Both the position numbers and the translations under genes were made by a program. The notes beneath the pieces were generated by a model. It did not search any database, had not been told where the DNA came from, and saw nothing but the letters and a program-made list of their open reading frames with translations. Positions 43,763 through 53,068 of a stretch of DNA of 64,000 bases are shown piece by piece (the first letter of the stretch is position 1; every line of letters begins with the position of its first letter). This stretch comes from Allomuricauda sp. M10 (GTDB lineage Bacteria > Bacteroidota > Bacteroidia > Flavobacteriales > Flavobacteriaceae), in NCBI RefSeq assembly GCF_020782875.1, contig NZ_JAJGBN010000005.1:1-64000 (forward strand), written 5' to 3'.

Positions 43763-43860
43763 CATCAACCATCAACCATCAACCATCAACCATCAACCAT
43801 CAACCATCAACCATCAACCATCAACCATCAACCATCAACCATGAACCCTTAACCCTTAAC
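43763..43860. repeat. Tandem heptamer array, CATCAAC x11 plus variants
   Basis: Eleven perfect CATCAAC copies (43763-43839) are followed by CATGAAC and two CCTTAAC units, then CCAAAAC. There is no spacer, so this is a simple tandem repeat and not a CRISPR. Copy number is likely to vary between strains. Confidence 0.95.
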
Positions 43861-43937
43861 CCAAAACCATTAATAATAACCAATTGAATTATCATTTCCT
43901 CCTTTGAAGAGATTCGAATTTTAACGAACTTCACATC

Positions 43938-44585
43938 ATGCAAAAAGACCTGAGCAATTACCGGAAATCATACGAAAAAAGCGAGTTGACCGAGGATTCC
44001 ATCAAGGAAAATCCATTGGAGCAATTCCAAAAATGGTTTTACGAAGTGGAGGCATCCGATGGAGTGGACGAAGCCAATGCGATGACGGTTTCTACCATAG
44101 GTCTGGACGGATTCCCTAAGAGTAGGGTCGTATTGATGAAAAAGTATACCCACGAGGGTTTTATCTTTTACACCAACTACAATAGTGAGAAGGGCAGGGC
44201 CATAGCCAAGAATCCTTCAGTTTGTCTATCCTTTTTCTGGCCCAATATGGAGCGTCAGGTCATCATTAAAGGTACTGCGGAGAAAGTGGCAGAGAATCTT
44301 TCGGACGGATATTTTGAATCACGGCCTGTAGGAAGTCAATTAGGCGCCATAGTTTCCGATCAGAGTGAGGTAGTAGCATCTCGTGAAGTGTTGGAAAAAG
44401 CATTGAAAGATTTGGAAAAAGCATACGAGGGTAAGGAAGTGGAAAGGCCTTCACATTGGGGAGGTTATTTGGTTCGCCCAATTTCCATGGAATTTTGGCA
44501 AGGTAGACCCAACCGCCTTCATGATAGGATACGCTACACCCTTCAAGAAGATTATGATTGGAAAATAGAACGATTGGCACCATAA
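43938..44585 (+). CDS. pdxH: Pyridoxamine 5'-phosphate oxidase
   Basis: 215 residues. FMN/PLP-site motifs are present: SRVVLMKKYTHEGFIFYTNYNSEKG (about 56-80), ESRPVGSQLGAIVSDQSE and the C-terminal FWQGRPNRLHDR and WKIERLAP. It oxidises pyridoxine or pyridoxamine phosphate to pyridoxal phosphate. First gene of a tight + strand run ending with Ppx; whether this is one transcript with the polyphosphate genes cannot be told. Confidence 0.96.
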   Translation: MQKDLSNYRKSYEKSELTEDSIKENPLEQFQKWFYEVEASDGVDEANAMTVSTIGLDGFPKSRVVLMKKYTHEGFIFYTNYNSEKGRAIAKNPSVCLSFFWPNMERQVIIKGTAEKVAENLSDGYFESRPVGSQLGAIVSDQSEVVASREVLEKALKDLEKAYEGKEVERPSHWGGYLVRPISMEFWQGRPNRLHDRIRYTLQEDYDWKIERLAP

Positions 44586-44595
44586 ATCAATCCAT

Positions 44596-45084
44596 ATGAA
44601 ACAGATTATTTTGATGCGGCATGGTAAATCAACCTGGGATTATGACGTTTCCGACAAGGATAGACCGCTACAGGAAAAGGGTATAAAGGATGCCAATGTG
44701 GTTTCCAATACCTTCCGCATGCATGCCCCTAAGTTGGATTTTGCCTTTTCCAGTCCCGCTATCCGTGCCCTTCATACCAGTATGATCTTTGTTCGCAATC
44801 TGGGCTTGGACCTTGCCCAATTCCGGGTAGAAAAATGCCTTTACGATTTCTCTGGGGATGGCGTTCAGCAGTTTGTTTCCAATTTGGACAATAATTTAAA
44901 TACAGTGGCCATTTTTGGACACAATTATGCCTTTACTTCGCTTGCAAATAGCTGGGGAGATCAGTATATTGAAAACGTTCCCACGGCAGGGCTGGTCCAC
45001 ATTACTTTTGATGTGGATGAATGGTCGCGGATCTCAAAGGGAACCACTAAACAAATGGTCTTTCCAAAACACTTGAATAAATAA
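44596..45084 (+). CDS. SixA-like histidine phosphatase
   Basis: 162 residues. The phosphohistidine motif MRHGKSTWD is at 7-15 and the partner His is in FGHNYAF near 117. The short single-domain form matches SixA-type phosphatases, which in E. coli act on phosphohistidine of PTS or phosphorelay proteins. It ends exactly where ppk1 begins (stop 45082-45084, ATG 45085), so a link to polyphosphate metabolism is suggested. The substrate is not shown. Confidence 0.88.
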   Translation: MKQIILMRHGKSTWDYDVSDKDRPLQEKGIKDANVVSNTFRMHAPKLDFAFSSPAIRALHTSMIFVRNLGLDLAQFRVEKCLYDFSGDGVQQFVSNLDNNLNTVAIFGHNYAFTSLANSWGDQYIENVPTAGLVHITFDVDEWSRISKGTTKQMVFPKHLNK

Positions 45085-47160
45085 ATGATCAAGACAAAGA
45101 ATGAATATATAAATCGGGAAATCAGTTGGTTACATTTCAATGCCCGTGTACTTCAAGAGAGTAACGACAAAAAAGTACCACTGATTGACCGACTACGGTT
45201 TTTAGGAATTTTCAGTAACAATCTCGATGAGTTCTTCAAGGTTCGCTATGCTACCGTAAAGCGCATTGTGGAAGCGGGTAAAACCGGAAAGAGCGTATTG
45301 GGGGGCGAAAGGGCAAAGGACCTTTTGGAAGAAATCACCAAGATCGTGATTGCCCAACAGGCGCGGAGTTTGGAAATTTTCAAGGCCATTGAGAAGGAAT
45401 TGCGTCAGGAAAATATTTTCATCATCAACGAAAGGGAAGTCACCGAAAGCCAGGCCGAATTCATCAGGGATTACTTTTTCAAAAAAGTGAACCAGGAGTT
45501 GATGACCATCATCTTGAACGACCTGAACGAATTTCCCCTTTTGAAGGACACCGCCGCTTATTTGGCAGTGAAGATCGTGATGAAGAACGGCTCAGCGGCA
45601 GGTAAACATAACCGATACGCCCTAATTGAAATCCCCAAAGGCATTGACCGTTTTATCGTGCTTCCAAAGGAAGGTGACAAGGATTACATCATCATGCTGG
45701 ACGATTTGATCCGGTTCTGTTTGGACAATGTGTTTACCATGTTCGAGTTCGAATCTATTTCGGCCCACATGATCAAGATTACAAGGGATGCCGAGTTGGA
45801 TATCGATAATGATTTGAGTAAGAGTTTTATCGAAAAAATCTCTACCAGTGTGGAGCACCGTAAGATCAGTGATCCTGTTCGGTTTGTGTATGACAAGAAA
45901 ATTGATAAGGATACCCTTCAGTTCCTAAAGGAAAAAATGGATATCATGGGTACTGACAGTGTCATTCCTGGTGGTAGATACCATAATAGAAGGGATTACA
46001 TGGGATTCCCAAGTTTGGGAAGACATGACCTCATGTATGAAAAAATTGACCCATTACCAGTAAAGGGTTTGAGCATGAAGGGAAGTCTTTTGGACATGAT
46101 CGCCCATAAAGATTACATGATCTATGCGCCTTACCATACATTTAGCTACGTGACCAAGTTTTTAAGGGAAGTGGCCCTGGATCCAAAGGTGCGTTCCATT
46201 AAGATTACCATTTACCGTTTGGCAAGCGATAGCCAGATTGCATCCGCCCTGGTCAATGCCGTAAAGAATGGCAAACAGGTAACCGTGCAGATTGAGCTTC
46301 AGGCAAGGTTTGACGAGCAGAACAACATCGAATATGCCAACTATCTGCAGGCGGAAGGGGTGAATTTGATTTTTGGGGTTCCAGGATTAAAGGTCCATAG
46401 TAAAATCTGTATGGTGGAACGTGAGGAAGCCGGGGAATTGAAACGTTATGGATTCATCAGTACAGGTAATTTTAACGAATCCACGGCCAAGATTTACACA
46501 GATTATACCTTATTCACCGCCCACGAAGGCATTTTGAAGGACATGAGTAAGGTGTTCGAGTTCTTCGAAACCAATTATAAGATCAATAAGTACAAGCATT
46601 TGGTGGTATCTCCGCATTACACCAAATCCACTTTTATGAAGTTGATAGACAAGGAAATAGCGAATGCCAAGCATGGTAAGGAAGCCTATATCAAAATAAA
46701 GATGAACAGTCTTACCTCTTATGAAATGGTGGATAAGTTGTACGAGGCTAGCAGGGCAGGAGTAAAGATCCAAATGATTGTGCGGGGTATCTGTTGCTTG
46801 ATTCCCGGTGTTGAAGGAATGAGTGAAAATATTCAGGCCATCAGTATTGTGGACAAGTTTTTGGAACACCCTAGAATGTTTGTTTTTGGCAATGGAGGCG
46901 ATCCAAAAATCTATATTTCATCTGCTGACTGGATGACCCGTAACCTTGATTTCAGGGTTGAAGTAGGATGCCCTATCTACGATCCTGATATTCGACAAGA
47001 GCTTTTGGATACTTTTGATATTTCATGGAGGGACAATCTCAAGGCGCGTGTTTTTTCGGCAAAACAAGATAATGCCTACAGAAAACGTGTTGCCGGTGAA
47101 GCTGAACTAAGGTCTCAATTTGAGATGTATTATTACTATCAGAGGAAATTGGAATCCTAA
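45085..47160 (+). CDS. ppk1: Polyphosphate kinase 1
   Basis: 691 residues, full length. The N-terminal YINREISWLHFNARVLQES is the Pfam PPK_N start. The C-terminal phospholipase-D-like domains carry the autophosphorylated His near VHSKICMVER and the GFISTGNFNE motif, plus DFRVEVGCPIYD near the end. It makes inorganic polyphosphate from ATP reversibly. Abuts the SixA-like gene and lies 11 bp before the exopolyphosphatase gene. Confidence 0.97.
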   Translation: MIKTKNEYINREISWLHFNARVLQESNDKKVPLIDRLRFLGIFSNNLDEFFKVRYATVKRIVEAGKTGKSVLGGERAKDLLEEITKIVIAQQARSLEIFKAIEKELRQENIFIINEREVTESQAEFIRDYFFKKVNQELMTIILNDLNEFPLLKDTAAYLAVKIVMKNGSAAGKHNRYALIEIPKGIDRFIVLPKEGDKDYIIMLDDLIRFCLDNVFTMFEFESISAHMIKITRDAELDIDNDLSKSFIEKISTSVEHRKISDPVRFVYDKKIDKDTLQFLKEKMDIMGTDSVIPGGRYHNRRDYMGFPSLGRHDLMYEKIDPLPVKGLSMKGSLLDMIAHKDYMIYAPYHTFSYVTKFLREVALDPKVRSIKITIYRLASDSQIASALVNAVKNGKQVTVQIELQARFDEQNNIEYANYLQAEGVNLIFGVPGLKVHSKICMVEREEAGELKRYGFISTGNFNESTAKIYTDYTLFTAHEGILKDMSKVFEFFETNYKINKYKHLVVSPHYTKSTFMKLIDKEIANAKHGKEAYIKIKMNSLTSYEMVDKLYEASRAGVKIQMIVRGICCLIPGVEGMSENIQAISIVDKFLEHPRMFVFGNGGDPKIYISSADWMTRNLDFRVEVGCPIYDPDIRQELLDTFDISWRDNLKARVFSAKQDNAYRKRVAGEAELRSQFEMYYYYQRKLES

Positions 47161-47171
47161 TACCACACTAT

Positions 47172-48059
47172 TTGGTCATACGCAAATTTGCAGCCATTGA
47201 TATTGGTTCGAACGCGATCAGGCTGCTCATCAACAACGTGATAGAACAAAAAGGTAAACCTACCATCTTCAAGAAGAGCGAGTTGGTACGGGTGCCAGTG
47301 CGCTTGGGCGAGGATGCCTTCATCCGTGGAGAAATTTCCCCTAAAAGTGAGTCGCGGCTGGTAAATACCATGAAATCTTTTGATTACTTGATGCAAGTGT
47401 ATGGCATCGAAAAATTTATGATCTGTGCCACTTCCGCCTTGCGTGAAGCCAAGAATGGCACTGATGTGGTTCAAAGGGTCATCAAAGAGACTGGAATGCC
47501 CATTGAGGTTATCGATGGAAAAAAAGAAGCCATGATCATTGCTTCAACCGATCTTAAGGACATTATCAAAACGGATGGACATTATCTGTATGTGGATGTG
47601 GGCGGTGGTAGCACCGAGTTTACCATTTTTGAAAAAGGTGTGCCTAAGGTTTCCCGTTCTTTTAAAATTGGCACTGTTAGATTGTTGAACAATCTGGTTG
47701 ATGATTCGGTTTGGGATGAAGTAAAAATGTGGATCAAATCCAATATCCCCTTGGATGGGACTGTGGAAATCATCGGCTCGGGTGGAAATATCAATAAACT
47801 GCATAAAATGTCAGGCCGAAAGTTGGGCCAGCCCCTTTCTTATATCTGGCTAAAAGGGCAATACCAATTTTTGAACAACATGGCTTATGAAGATAGGGTA
47901 GCGGTGTTGGGTTTGAATCAGGATAGGGCCGATGTGATCATTCCGGCCATAAAAATATTCTTGAATGCGGCCAAATGGAGCAAGGCCAAGAAAATCCATG
48001 TGCCCAAAATTGGATTGGTAGATGGAATGATCAAAATGTTGTACTACCAGAAGGGTTAA
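47172..48059 (+). CDS. ppx: Exopolyphosphatase / GppA family
   Basis: 295 residues with a TTG start at 47172; no ATG or GTG fits the conserved N-terminus FAAIDIGSNAIRLLI. The second ATP-grasping-type motif YVDVGGGSTEF is near 140. The short form lacks the C-terminal HD region of E. coli Ppx. It degrades polyphosphate or pppGpp from the end; directly after ppk1 the polyphosphate role is more likely. The stop overlaps the miaE stop in a shared TTAA (48056-48059). Confidence 0.92.
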   Translation: MVIRKFAAIDIGSNAIRLLINNVIEQKGKPTIFKKSELVRVPVRLGEDAFIRGEISPKSESRLVNTMKSFDYLMQVYGIEKFMICATSALREAKNGTDVVQRVIKETGMPIEVIDGKKEAMIIASTDLKDIIKTDGHYLYVDVGGGSTEFTIFEKGVPKVSRSFKIGTVRLLNNLVDDSVWDEVKMWIKSNIPLDGTVEIIGSGGNINKLHKMSGRKLGQPLSYIWLKGQYQFLNNMAYEDRVAVLGLNQDRADVIIPAIKIFLNAAKWSKAKKIHVPKIGLVDGMIKMLYYQKG

Positions 48060-48637
48060 CCGTGCATAGTTTCCTTTTTGCCCAAGTCTTTCATTAAGCT
48101 GGCTTCGTAATCCAACAGATCCTGCCATTTTTGGTCCACTTCCTCCTTATTTCCATATTTTCGGGCGAATTTGAGGAACATGGTGTAATGGTTGGCTTCG
48201 CTTACCATCAGGTTTCGGTAGAATTCCGATAACTCTTCGTCCTGGATTTCTTCGGACAGTAATCGGAAGCGTTCACAACTTCTGGCCTCAATCAAAGCGG
48301 CATATAGCAGTTTGTGGACCAAGTGGGTTTCCCTACTTCCGCCTTTGGGGAAGAATTTCATCAATTCGATAACGTATTCGTCCTTACGTTCCCGGCCTAA
48401 AACCCACCCGCGTTTTAGGAGCTTGTCATGCACCATGTTAAAATGGCCCATTTCTTCGCGGGCCAAAGCAGTCATTTCTTTTACCAATTCTGATTTTTCA
48501 GGGAAACCAATGATGAGGGAAATGGCCGTACTGGCTGCTTTTTGCTCGCAATAGGCATGATCGGTGAGGATTTCCTCAATATTTTTCTCCACTATGTTCA
48601 CCCATCTTGGGTCTGTTGGTAACTTAAGGCCTAACAT
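48056..48637 (-). CDS. miaE: tRNA 2-methylthio-N6-isopentenyl adenosine-37 hydroxylase
   Basis: 193 residues, ferritin-like four-helix di-iron protein. The ligand set is visible: DHAYCEQKAA, then ALAREEMGHFNMV (ExxH near 70), and SEANHYTMFL (ExxH near 150). It hydroxylates ms2i6A at tRNA position 37 using O2. A TATCTTTG box 26 bp upstream on the minus strand serves as the -7 element. dnaX lies 52 bp upstream. Confidence 0.92.
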   Translation of the reverse strand: MLGLKLPTDPRWVNIVEKNIEEILTDHAYCEQKAASTAISLIIGFPEKSELVKEMTALAREEMGHFNMVHDKLLKRGWVLGRERKDEYVIELMKFFPKGGSRETHLVHKLLYAALIEARSCERFRLLSEEIQDEELSEFYRNLMVSEANHYTMFLKFARKYGNKEEVDQKWQDLLDYEASLMKDLGKKETMHG

Positions 48638-48663
48638 GAATTGTCTTTTGAAATATTATGGTA

Positions 48664-48671
48664 CAAAGATA
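48664..48671 (-). promoter_or_regulatory. -7 box of miaE (TATCTTTG)
   Basis: Minus-strand TATCTTTG is an exact TAnnTTTG match, with TTTA 19 bases further upstream inside the dnaX end as a possible -33 element. Confidence 0.5.
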
Positions 48672-48689
48672 CAGGTATTGGGTATGAAG

Positions 48690-50450
48690 CTAAAAATCAA
48701 GGTCGAATTCTTTGCGAAGCAAATCTATGGCTGGGTTCTTTTCCCTAAGCTTCTCGTATTTCTCGGCAGGAGTGAAGGCAAATTTTTTGGCTACTTCCTC
48801 GTTCACTGTTATCTGAAGAGTGATGGAGTAGTTGTTGAGTTTTTGTTTGAGATAATCGAGCATCAGGTTTTGTTCCCGCTCAATTTCCTTTTTCATGGTA
48901 CCGTTGGGCAACTCGATCCAAATGACCTCTTCATTTTTTAGTTTAGGAACATCGGTCTGAAAATTACTGGCCAATATTTTTCTACCCTGACTTTCCAATT
49001 GGTGTACAAAATCATCCCAATGTTGCTGCATGCTTTCCTCGGAAAAAGGATCTTTAGGCAGGTCTTCATGTGAAATTTCTGGAGCTTTTGTGTTTTCATG
49101 CTCCTTTTTGATCTTGATGCTGGAAAGCGATAGCCCGGAAACCCGCTTTTCCAAGTTGCCAATCTGTATTTTTTTGGGAGGTTGGTATTCCTTTTCTGGC
49201 TCGCTGACCGTTTCAATGGGTTCCATGATTGGTTCCTCCTCCAAAACTGCTACATCAACTTGATTTTGAACAGGTTCCGGTAAGGATTTCTGCTTGGAAC
49301 CGTGGGTTTGGATCAATTTAGTGCCATTAGTGACGGGCTCCCTTTTTGCAAAAAAGGAGGCTGGAATTATGTAATCAGAGTTTTTTTTTTCTCCATCAAA
49401 AGTGATGGACGCCAATTTCATGAGGGTGAGCTCAACGAGCAACCGTTGATTTTTGCTTCCCTTGTATTTCAGGTCGCAGTCGTTTGCCATGTCGATGGCC
49501 TTCAAAAGGAATTCCTTTGGCGACTTTTTGGCTTGCTCTTGATATTGTGTTTTTACATCATCACCTACTTCCAACAAGTTAAGGGTGTCAGGGTGCTGGC
49601 ATACCATCAAATCCCTGAAATGGGATGCCAGACCAGAAATAAAATGATGTCCATCAAAACCAAGGGACAAGGTATTGTTGAAAAGCACCAAAAGTTCGGG
49701 GATGTTGTTTTCCAGAATCAAATCCGTAGCCGCAAAATAAATGTCATAATCCAGCACATTCAGGTTTTCCGTAACGGCTTTCCGCGTCAATTGCTTCCCT
49801 GAAAAACTCACTACCCGGTCAAAAATGGATAAGGCATCTCGCATGGCACCATCCGCTTTTTGTGCAATGATGTGCAAGGCACTTTCCTCTGCATCAACCC
49901 CTTGTTGCTCTGCAATATATTTGAGGTATTCAGAAGCATCTTTCACCGTTATCCGTTTAAAATCAAAGATTTGGCAACGAGATAATATAGTGGGGATAAT
50001 CTTATGTTTTTCCGTAGTGGCCAATATGAAAATGGCATGCTTTGGCGGTTCCTCCAAAGTCTTTAAAAAGGCATTGAATGCCGACTGGGACAACATGTGC
50101 ACCTCGTCAATGATGTACACTTTGTATTTTCCAACCTGAGGTGGAATCCTCACCTGATCGATCAGGTTTCGAATGTCGTCCACGGAGTTGTTGGAGGCCG
50201 CATCCAATTCAAAAATATTGAAGGCGAAATCCTCATCTTCGCGTTCCGTGCCATCCTGGTTGATTTTCTTGGCCAAGATACGGGCACAAGTAGTCTTTCC
50301 CACACCTCTGGGGCCACAGAATAAAAGGGCCTGCGCCAGATGATTGTTGTCAATGGCGTTCAGCAAGGTATTGGTAATGGCCTCTTGGCCCACCACATCC
50401 TTAAACGTCTGGGGACGGTATTTTCGAGCTGATACGACAAATGGTTCCAA
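48690..50450 (-). CDS. dnaX: DNA polymerase III subunit gamma/tau
   Basis: 586 residues. SARKYRPQTF begins the clamp-loader fold; Walker A is CGPRGVGKTT (45-54) and the DEXH-like motif YIIDEVHMLS is near 116. The zinc-finger cysteines found between Walker A and B in E. coli DnaX are missing here (the segment INQDGTEREDEDFAF lies there). The acidic linker 365-470 and a C-terminal domain suit the tau form. A frameshift signal for gamma was not identified. Confidence 0.95.
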   Translation of the reverse strand: MEPFVVSARKYRPQTFKDVVGQEAITNTLLNAIDNNHLAQALLFCGPRGVGKTTCARILAKKINQDGTEREDEDFAFNIFELDAASNNSVDDIRNLIDQVRIPPQVGKYKVYIIDEVHMLSQSAFNAFLKTLEEPPKHAIFILATTEKHKIIPTILSRCQIFDFKRITVKDASEYLKYIAEQQGVDAEESALHIIAQKADGAMRDALSIFDRVVSFSGKQLTRKAVTENLNVLDYDIYFAATDLILENNIPELLVLFNNTLSLGFDGHHFISGLASHFRDLMVCQHPDTLNLLEVGDDVKTQYQEQAKKSPKEFLLKAIDMANDCDLKYKGSKNQRLLVELTLMKLASITFDGEKKNSDYIIPASFFAKREPVTNGTKLIQTHGSKQKSLPEPVQNQVDVAVLEEEPIMEPIETVSEPEKEYQPPKKIQIGNLEKRVSGLSLSSIKIKKEHENTKAPEISHEDLPKDPFSEESMQQHWDDFVHQLESQGRKILASNFQTDVPKLKNEEVIWIELPNGTMKKEIEREQNLMLDYLKQKLNNYSITLQITVNEEVAKKFAFTPAEKYEKLREKNPAIDLLRKEFDLDF

Positions 50451-50472
50451 AGGTGGAAAAATAGAGTTTTTA

Positions 50473-50480
50473 CAAATATA
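50473..50480 (-). promoter_or_regulatory. -7 box of dnaX (TATATTTG)
   Basis: Minus-strand TATATTTG fits TAnnTTTG and lies 22 bp before the dnaX ATG. The -33 region is unremarkable. Confidence 0.45.
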
Positions 50481-50545
50481 AAAATAGCAACCGTGAATGC
50501 CATTGCTCTGTTCCTTGGATAGCCTTTTTTTATTAACAATTGAAT

Positions 50546-50553
50546 TACCTTTG
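50546..50553 (+). promoter_or_regulatory. -7 box of rnpB (TACCTTTG)
   Basis: TACCTTTG matches TAnnTTTG exactly and ends five bases before the first base of the P1 stem, as expected for a stable RNA. A TTTT (50525-50528) could serve as a poor -33 box. Confidence 0.55.
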
Positions 50554-50558
50554 CAGCC

Positions 50559-50868
50559 AAGCAGGCCACCTTATCGCTGCAATTTTGGCAACAAGATTGA
50601 AGAGGAAAGTCCGGACACCGTAGTGCGGCATAGCGGGTAACGCCCGTCCGTCGAAAGGCGAGGACAAGTGCAACAGAAAGCAAGTACAGTTCGGCTGTAG
50701 TGAAATCAGGTAAACTCTATGCGGTGAAACGCCATGTAAACCAGTGTTCCGATAGCTATCGGAAGAGGGTTGCACGCCCGAGCTGGAGGGTAGGCGGTTG
50801 GAGCCTTTGGGTAACCTCTGGCCTAGATAAATGGTAAGGGTATACAGAATCCGGCTTACGGCCTGCTT
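50559..50868 (+). ncRNA. rnpB: RNase P RNA (class A)
   Basis: About 310 nt. The P1 stem is AAGCAGGCC (50559-50567) with GGCCTGCTT (50860-50868). The hallmark GAGGAAAGTCCGGACAC, the ACAGAAA segment, GTGAAA and the late TAGATAAATGG with CCGGCTTA of the J/P4 region are all present and in order. The T run after P1 ends transcription. It is the catalytic part of RNase P, which trims tRNA 5' ends. A perfect palindrome CCGATAGCTATCGG (50749-50762) forms the P12-type arm. Confidence 0.96.
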
Positions 50869-50871
50869 TTT

Positions 50872-51417
50872 TTATTCGTCATCTTTTTGAAAGAAACTAA
50901 AAATGCTTCCCCCATATTTTCTTTGTTCAGAAAAACTGGGGTGATTGGACAGATCTGTTTGGTCCGAATGTTCAATAACCAATAACCCTTCTTCCTCAAG
51001 CAATCTACCTTCTATAACAAGATCAGCAATTTTCAGGAATTGGTCCTGATCAAAACTGTAGGGCGGGTCGGCGAAGATGATATCGAATTTTTCAGGTGTT
51101 TTCTCTAAGTATTTGAATACATCGGCCTTAACAGTACTAATGGAAAAGTCGAGCTCGGAGGCTGTTTTGGCAATATAGTAGGTGCATCCTGGGAAACTAT
51201 CCACAGCTGTAATATCCTCCACACCTCTTGAGGCAAATTCAAAACTGATGTTCCCTGTTCCAGAAAATAGGTCCAATACTTTTAATCCATCAAAATAAAA
51301 ACGATTGTTCAAGATATTGAAGAGCCCTTCCTTGGCCATATCGGTGGTTGGCCGAACGGGCAAATTTTTGGGGGCAGTCAATCTTTTGCCCTTGTATTTT
51401 CCAGAGATAATCCGCAT
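50872..51417 (-). CDS. rsmD: 16S rRNA (guanine-966 N2) methyltransferase
   Basis: 181 residues. MRIISGKYKGKRLTAP is the RsmD start, with VLDLFSGTGNISFE as the AdoMet motif I and the N6/N2-type catalytic DPPYSF near 118. It methylates G966 of 16S rRNA. It begins immediately after the DUF3822 gene stop (51418) on the minus strand, and its 3' end faces the end of rnpB four bases away. Confidence 0.93.
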   Translation of the reverse strand: MRIISGKYKGKRLTAPKNLPVRPTTDMAKEGLFNILNNRFYFDGLKVLDLFSGTGNISFEFASRGVEDITAVDSFPGCTYYIAKTASELDFSISTVKADVFKYLEKTPEKFDIIFADPPYSFDQDQFLKIADLVIEGRLLEEEGLLVIEHSDQTDLSNHPSFSEQRKYGGSIFSFFQKDDE

Positions 51418-52251
51418 TTAAAGGGAACTTAAAATGGAAAAATCAATGCTTTCATTTTCCAATTCTTCCAAAGGAAAAGCTGGATTGTTTGGAACAAAGA
51501 CCGATACATTTTTTATGTATTGGTAACAAAGGGCAAAAATGGGATCACCCTCTTCAACGGCTCCAAAAAGTTTGAGCTGAACTTTTTCAAGATCCATTTG
51601 CAATTGCTCCAAACTGAACAACAAAAAGTATAGAAAGTCCTCTTTGGTCTTGTATTCAAACTGGTTGTAAAAGAGCAATTTTTTATCAGAGACGACCATC
51701 ATTTCCATTTCTTTACCGGATACCTGAACATAACAAGTGGGCTCGGAAGTGGTTCGGTTCTGCGACATTAATGTGGAAATAAGCACTGTGCCACTATGTT
51801 TGAATTCAAACTCACCAAAAAGGTCAAAAATATAATTGTTGATATTGGTATACGGAATATACACATTCACCATATCCTGATTTGGTAGTTCATCAAAGGC
51901 CACCAAATCGTTGGCCATGATCTTCGCATTGAATTTCAGGTAATTGGGAAGCTCTTCCTTGTTGAACAAAGGTCTGGGGACCAAACCGAACATATTGTTC
52001 TTGTGGATGACCGCCACTTCAGAAAAATTATTTCCGATATCCCCATGCTGGTTCAATTTGGACTTAAGCTCCTTCAGCATTAAGTAAGGAGTGGAGGGGG
52101 TGTTGAAGGTTACCTTCTCAAAGGCCAAAATTTTATTGGTAATAGTATCCAGAACACAAAAAGAAAGTCCATTCAAGCTAACCTGAATGGACAATTTTCT
52201 ATAAGTGTTATGTTCTTTTGGCTGCGCTATATCAGTTATTTTTTCTGTCAT
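51418..52251 (-). CDS. DUF3822 family protein
   Basis: 277 residues. The pattern LSIQVSLNGLSFCVLDT and FLLFSLEQLQMDLEKVQL is what I associate with DUF3822, an actin/ASKHA-like fold of unknown role found next to rsmD in Bacteroidota. No signal peptide. Its first 20 bases overlap the upstream gene, and rsmD follows without a gap, so the three genes are one transcript. Function unknown. Confidence 0.8.
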   Translation of the reverse strand: MTEKITDIAQPKEHNTYRKLSIQVSLNGLSFCVLDTITNKILAFEKVTFNTPSTPYLMLKELKSKLNQHGDIGNNFSEVAVIHKNNMFGLVPRPLFNKEELPNYLKFNAKIMANDLVAFDELPNQDMVNVYIPYTNINNYIFDLFGEFEFKHSGTVLISTLMSQNRTTSEPTCYVQVSGKEMEMMVVSDKKLLFYNQFEYKTKEDFLYFLLFSLEQLQMDLEKVQLKLFGAVEEGDPIFALCYQYIKNVSVFVPNNPAFPLEELENESIDFSILSSL

Positions 52252-52966
52252 AGATTGGAGGCCAGTTTCCGTTGGTGCTCACATCGGTCAAGGAACCAAC
52301 TTTAATTTCATCGCCATTTACTTCCTCTACACTCTGGTGGGCTTTTTCTCTATCTACCAAATCTTTTGGTTGATCGTAAAGCACTACTTCTTTTTTCACT
52401 TTGGCTTCGAAGACAGGAGCTTTATAACCACTCTTGTCCACAACATCTGCCTTAAGTTCAAATTTCTCACCATTTTGCGCATAAGGCACATCCATCATGC
52501 TTTTGTAACGATCGCTACCTTTAAATAGGGAATCTTTGATTTTCACCATTCCCAAGGTGTCGATGATTACGGTATCTTGCTGAAGCTCAATTCCGTAAGC
52601 TTTATCAAACTTCATAAAGGAAGAGTCTCTTTGGGTAGTAATGGTATAACTTCCTGTGTCGATAAACTTGATCAAGCTCTCAAATGAACCTGCGTATTTG
52701 CCATTAACGGTTTTGTAAGCTTCCTCAGCGTCACGAATATCCTTTAATTTTGCAATTACATGGGAAAATCGCTCTTTTCTTACTTTATTGAATTCGATAG
52801 GGGCATTGATGGATTGATAAATTTTATAACCTAGAAAAATGCTCAAAAGTCCGAATGCGATGACCAAAAATGGCTTTACTTTTTGAGGTAAAAACCTGTC
52901 AATCACAAATACAAGCCCAAAGGTTACAAGGCATATTAATACAACAATAAGAATTAAGTTTAACAT
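52232..52966 (-). CDS. Membrane-anchored hypothetical protein
   Basis: 244 residues. Two hydrophobic segments (about 3-22 and 32-50) are followed by a soluble part of about 190 residues with NAPIEFNKVRKERFSHVIAKL, then a helix resembling the start of a pilin-like or coiled region. No family recognised. It is the first gene of the DUF3822-rsmD unit and has a TAGATTTG -7-like box at 53008-53015 (minus). Function unknown. Confidence 0.7.
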   Translation of the reverse strand: MLNLILIVVLICLVTFGLVFVIDRFLPQKVKPFLVIAFGLLSIFLGYKIYQSINAPIEFNKVRKERFSHVIAKLKDIRDAEEAYKTVNGKYAGSFESLIKFIDTGSYTITTQRDSSFMKFDKAYGIELQQDTVIIDTLGMVKIKDSLFKGSDRYKSMMDVPYAQNGEKFELKADVVDKSGYKAPVFEAKVKKEVVLYDQPKDLVDREKAHQSVEEVNGDEIKVGSLTDVSTNGNWPPIYDRKNN

Positions 52967-53007
52967 ATCTGATACTGTCTTTCAAAGTTAATTTAGTGGT
53001 TACTGAC

Positions 53008-53015
53008 AAATCTAC
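53008..53015 (-). promoter_or_regulatory. -7 box (TAGATTTG) of the DUF3822-rsmD unit
   Basis: TAGATTTG on the minus strand fits TAnnTTTG, 41 bp before the ATG, with GTTTC 19 bases upstream as a near -33 element. Confidence 0.45.
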
Positions 53016-53068
53016 AATTTTTTTTTAATCACGAAACTTTTTGCTTTAAAAAACCATGCTATCTTTAG

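Larger units (their letters stand above)
43586..43937. other. 352-bp gene-free stretch with REP fragment and heptamer array
   Basis: No coding frame is supported here. It holds an inverted-repeat REP-like segment (43647-43742), the CATCAAC heptamer array (43763-43860) and about 75 bp of AT-rich DNA before pdxH. No promoter consensus for pdxH was found with confidence. Confidence 0.7.

Noticed and set aside
43763..43860. CRISPR array
   Set aside because: The repeats are 7 bp with no spacers, and no cas genes are present.
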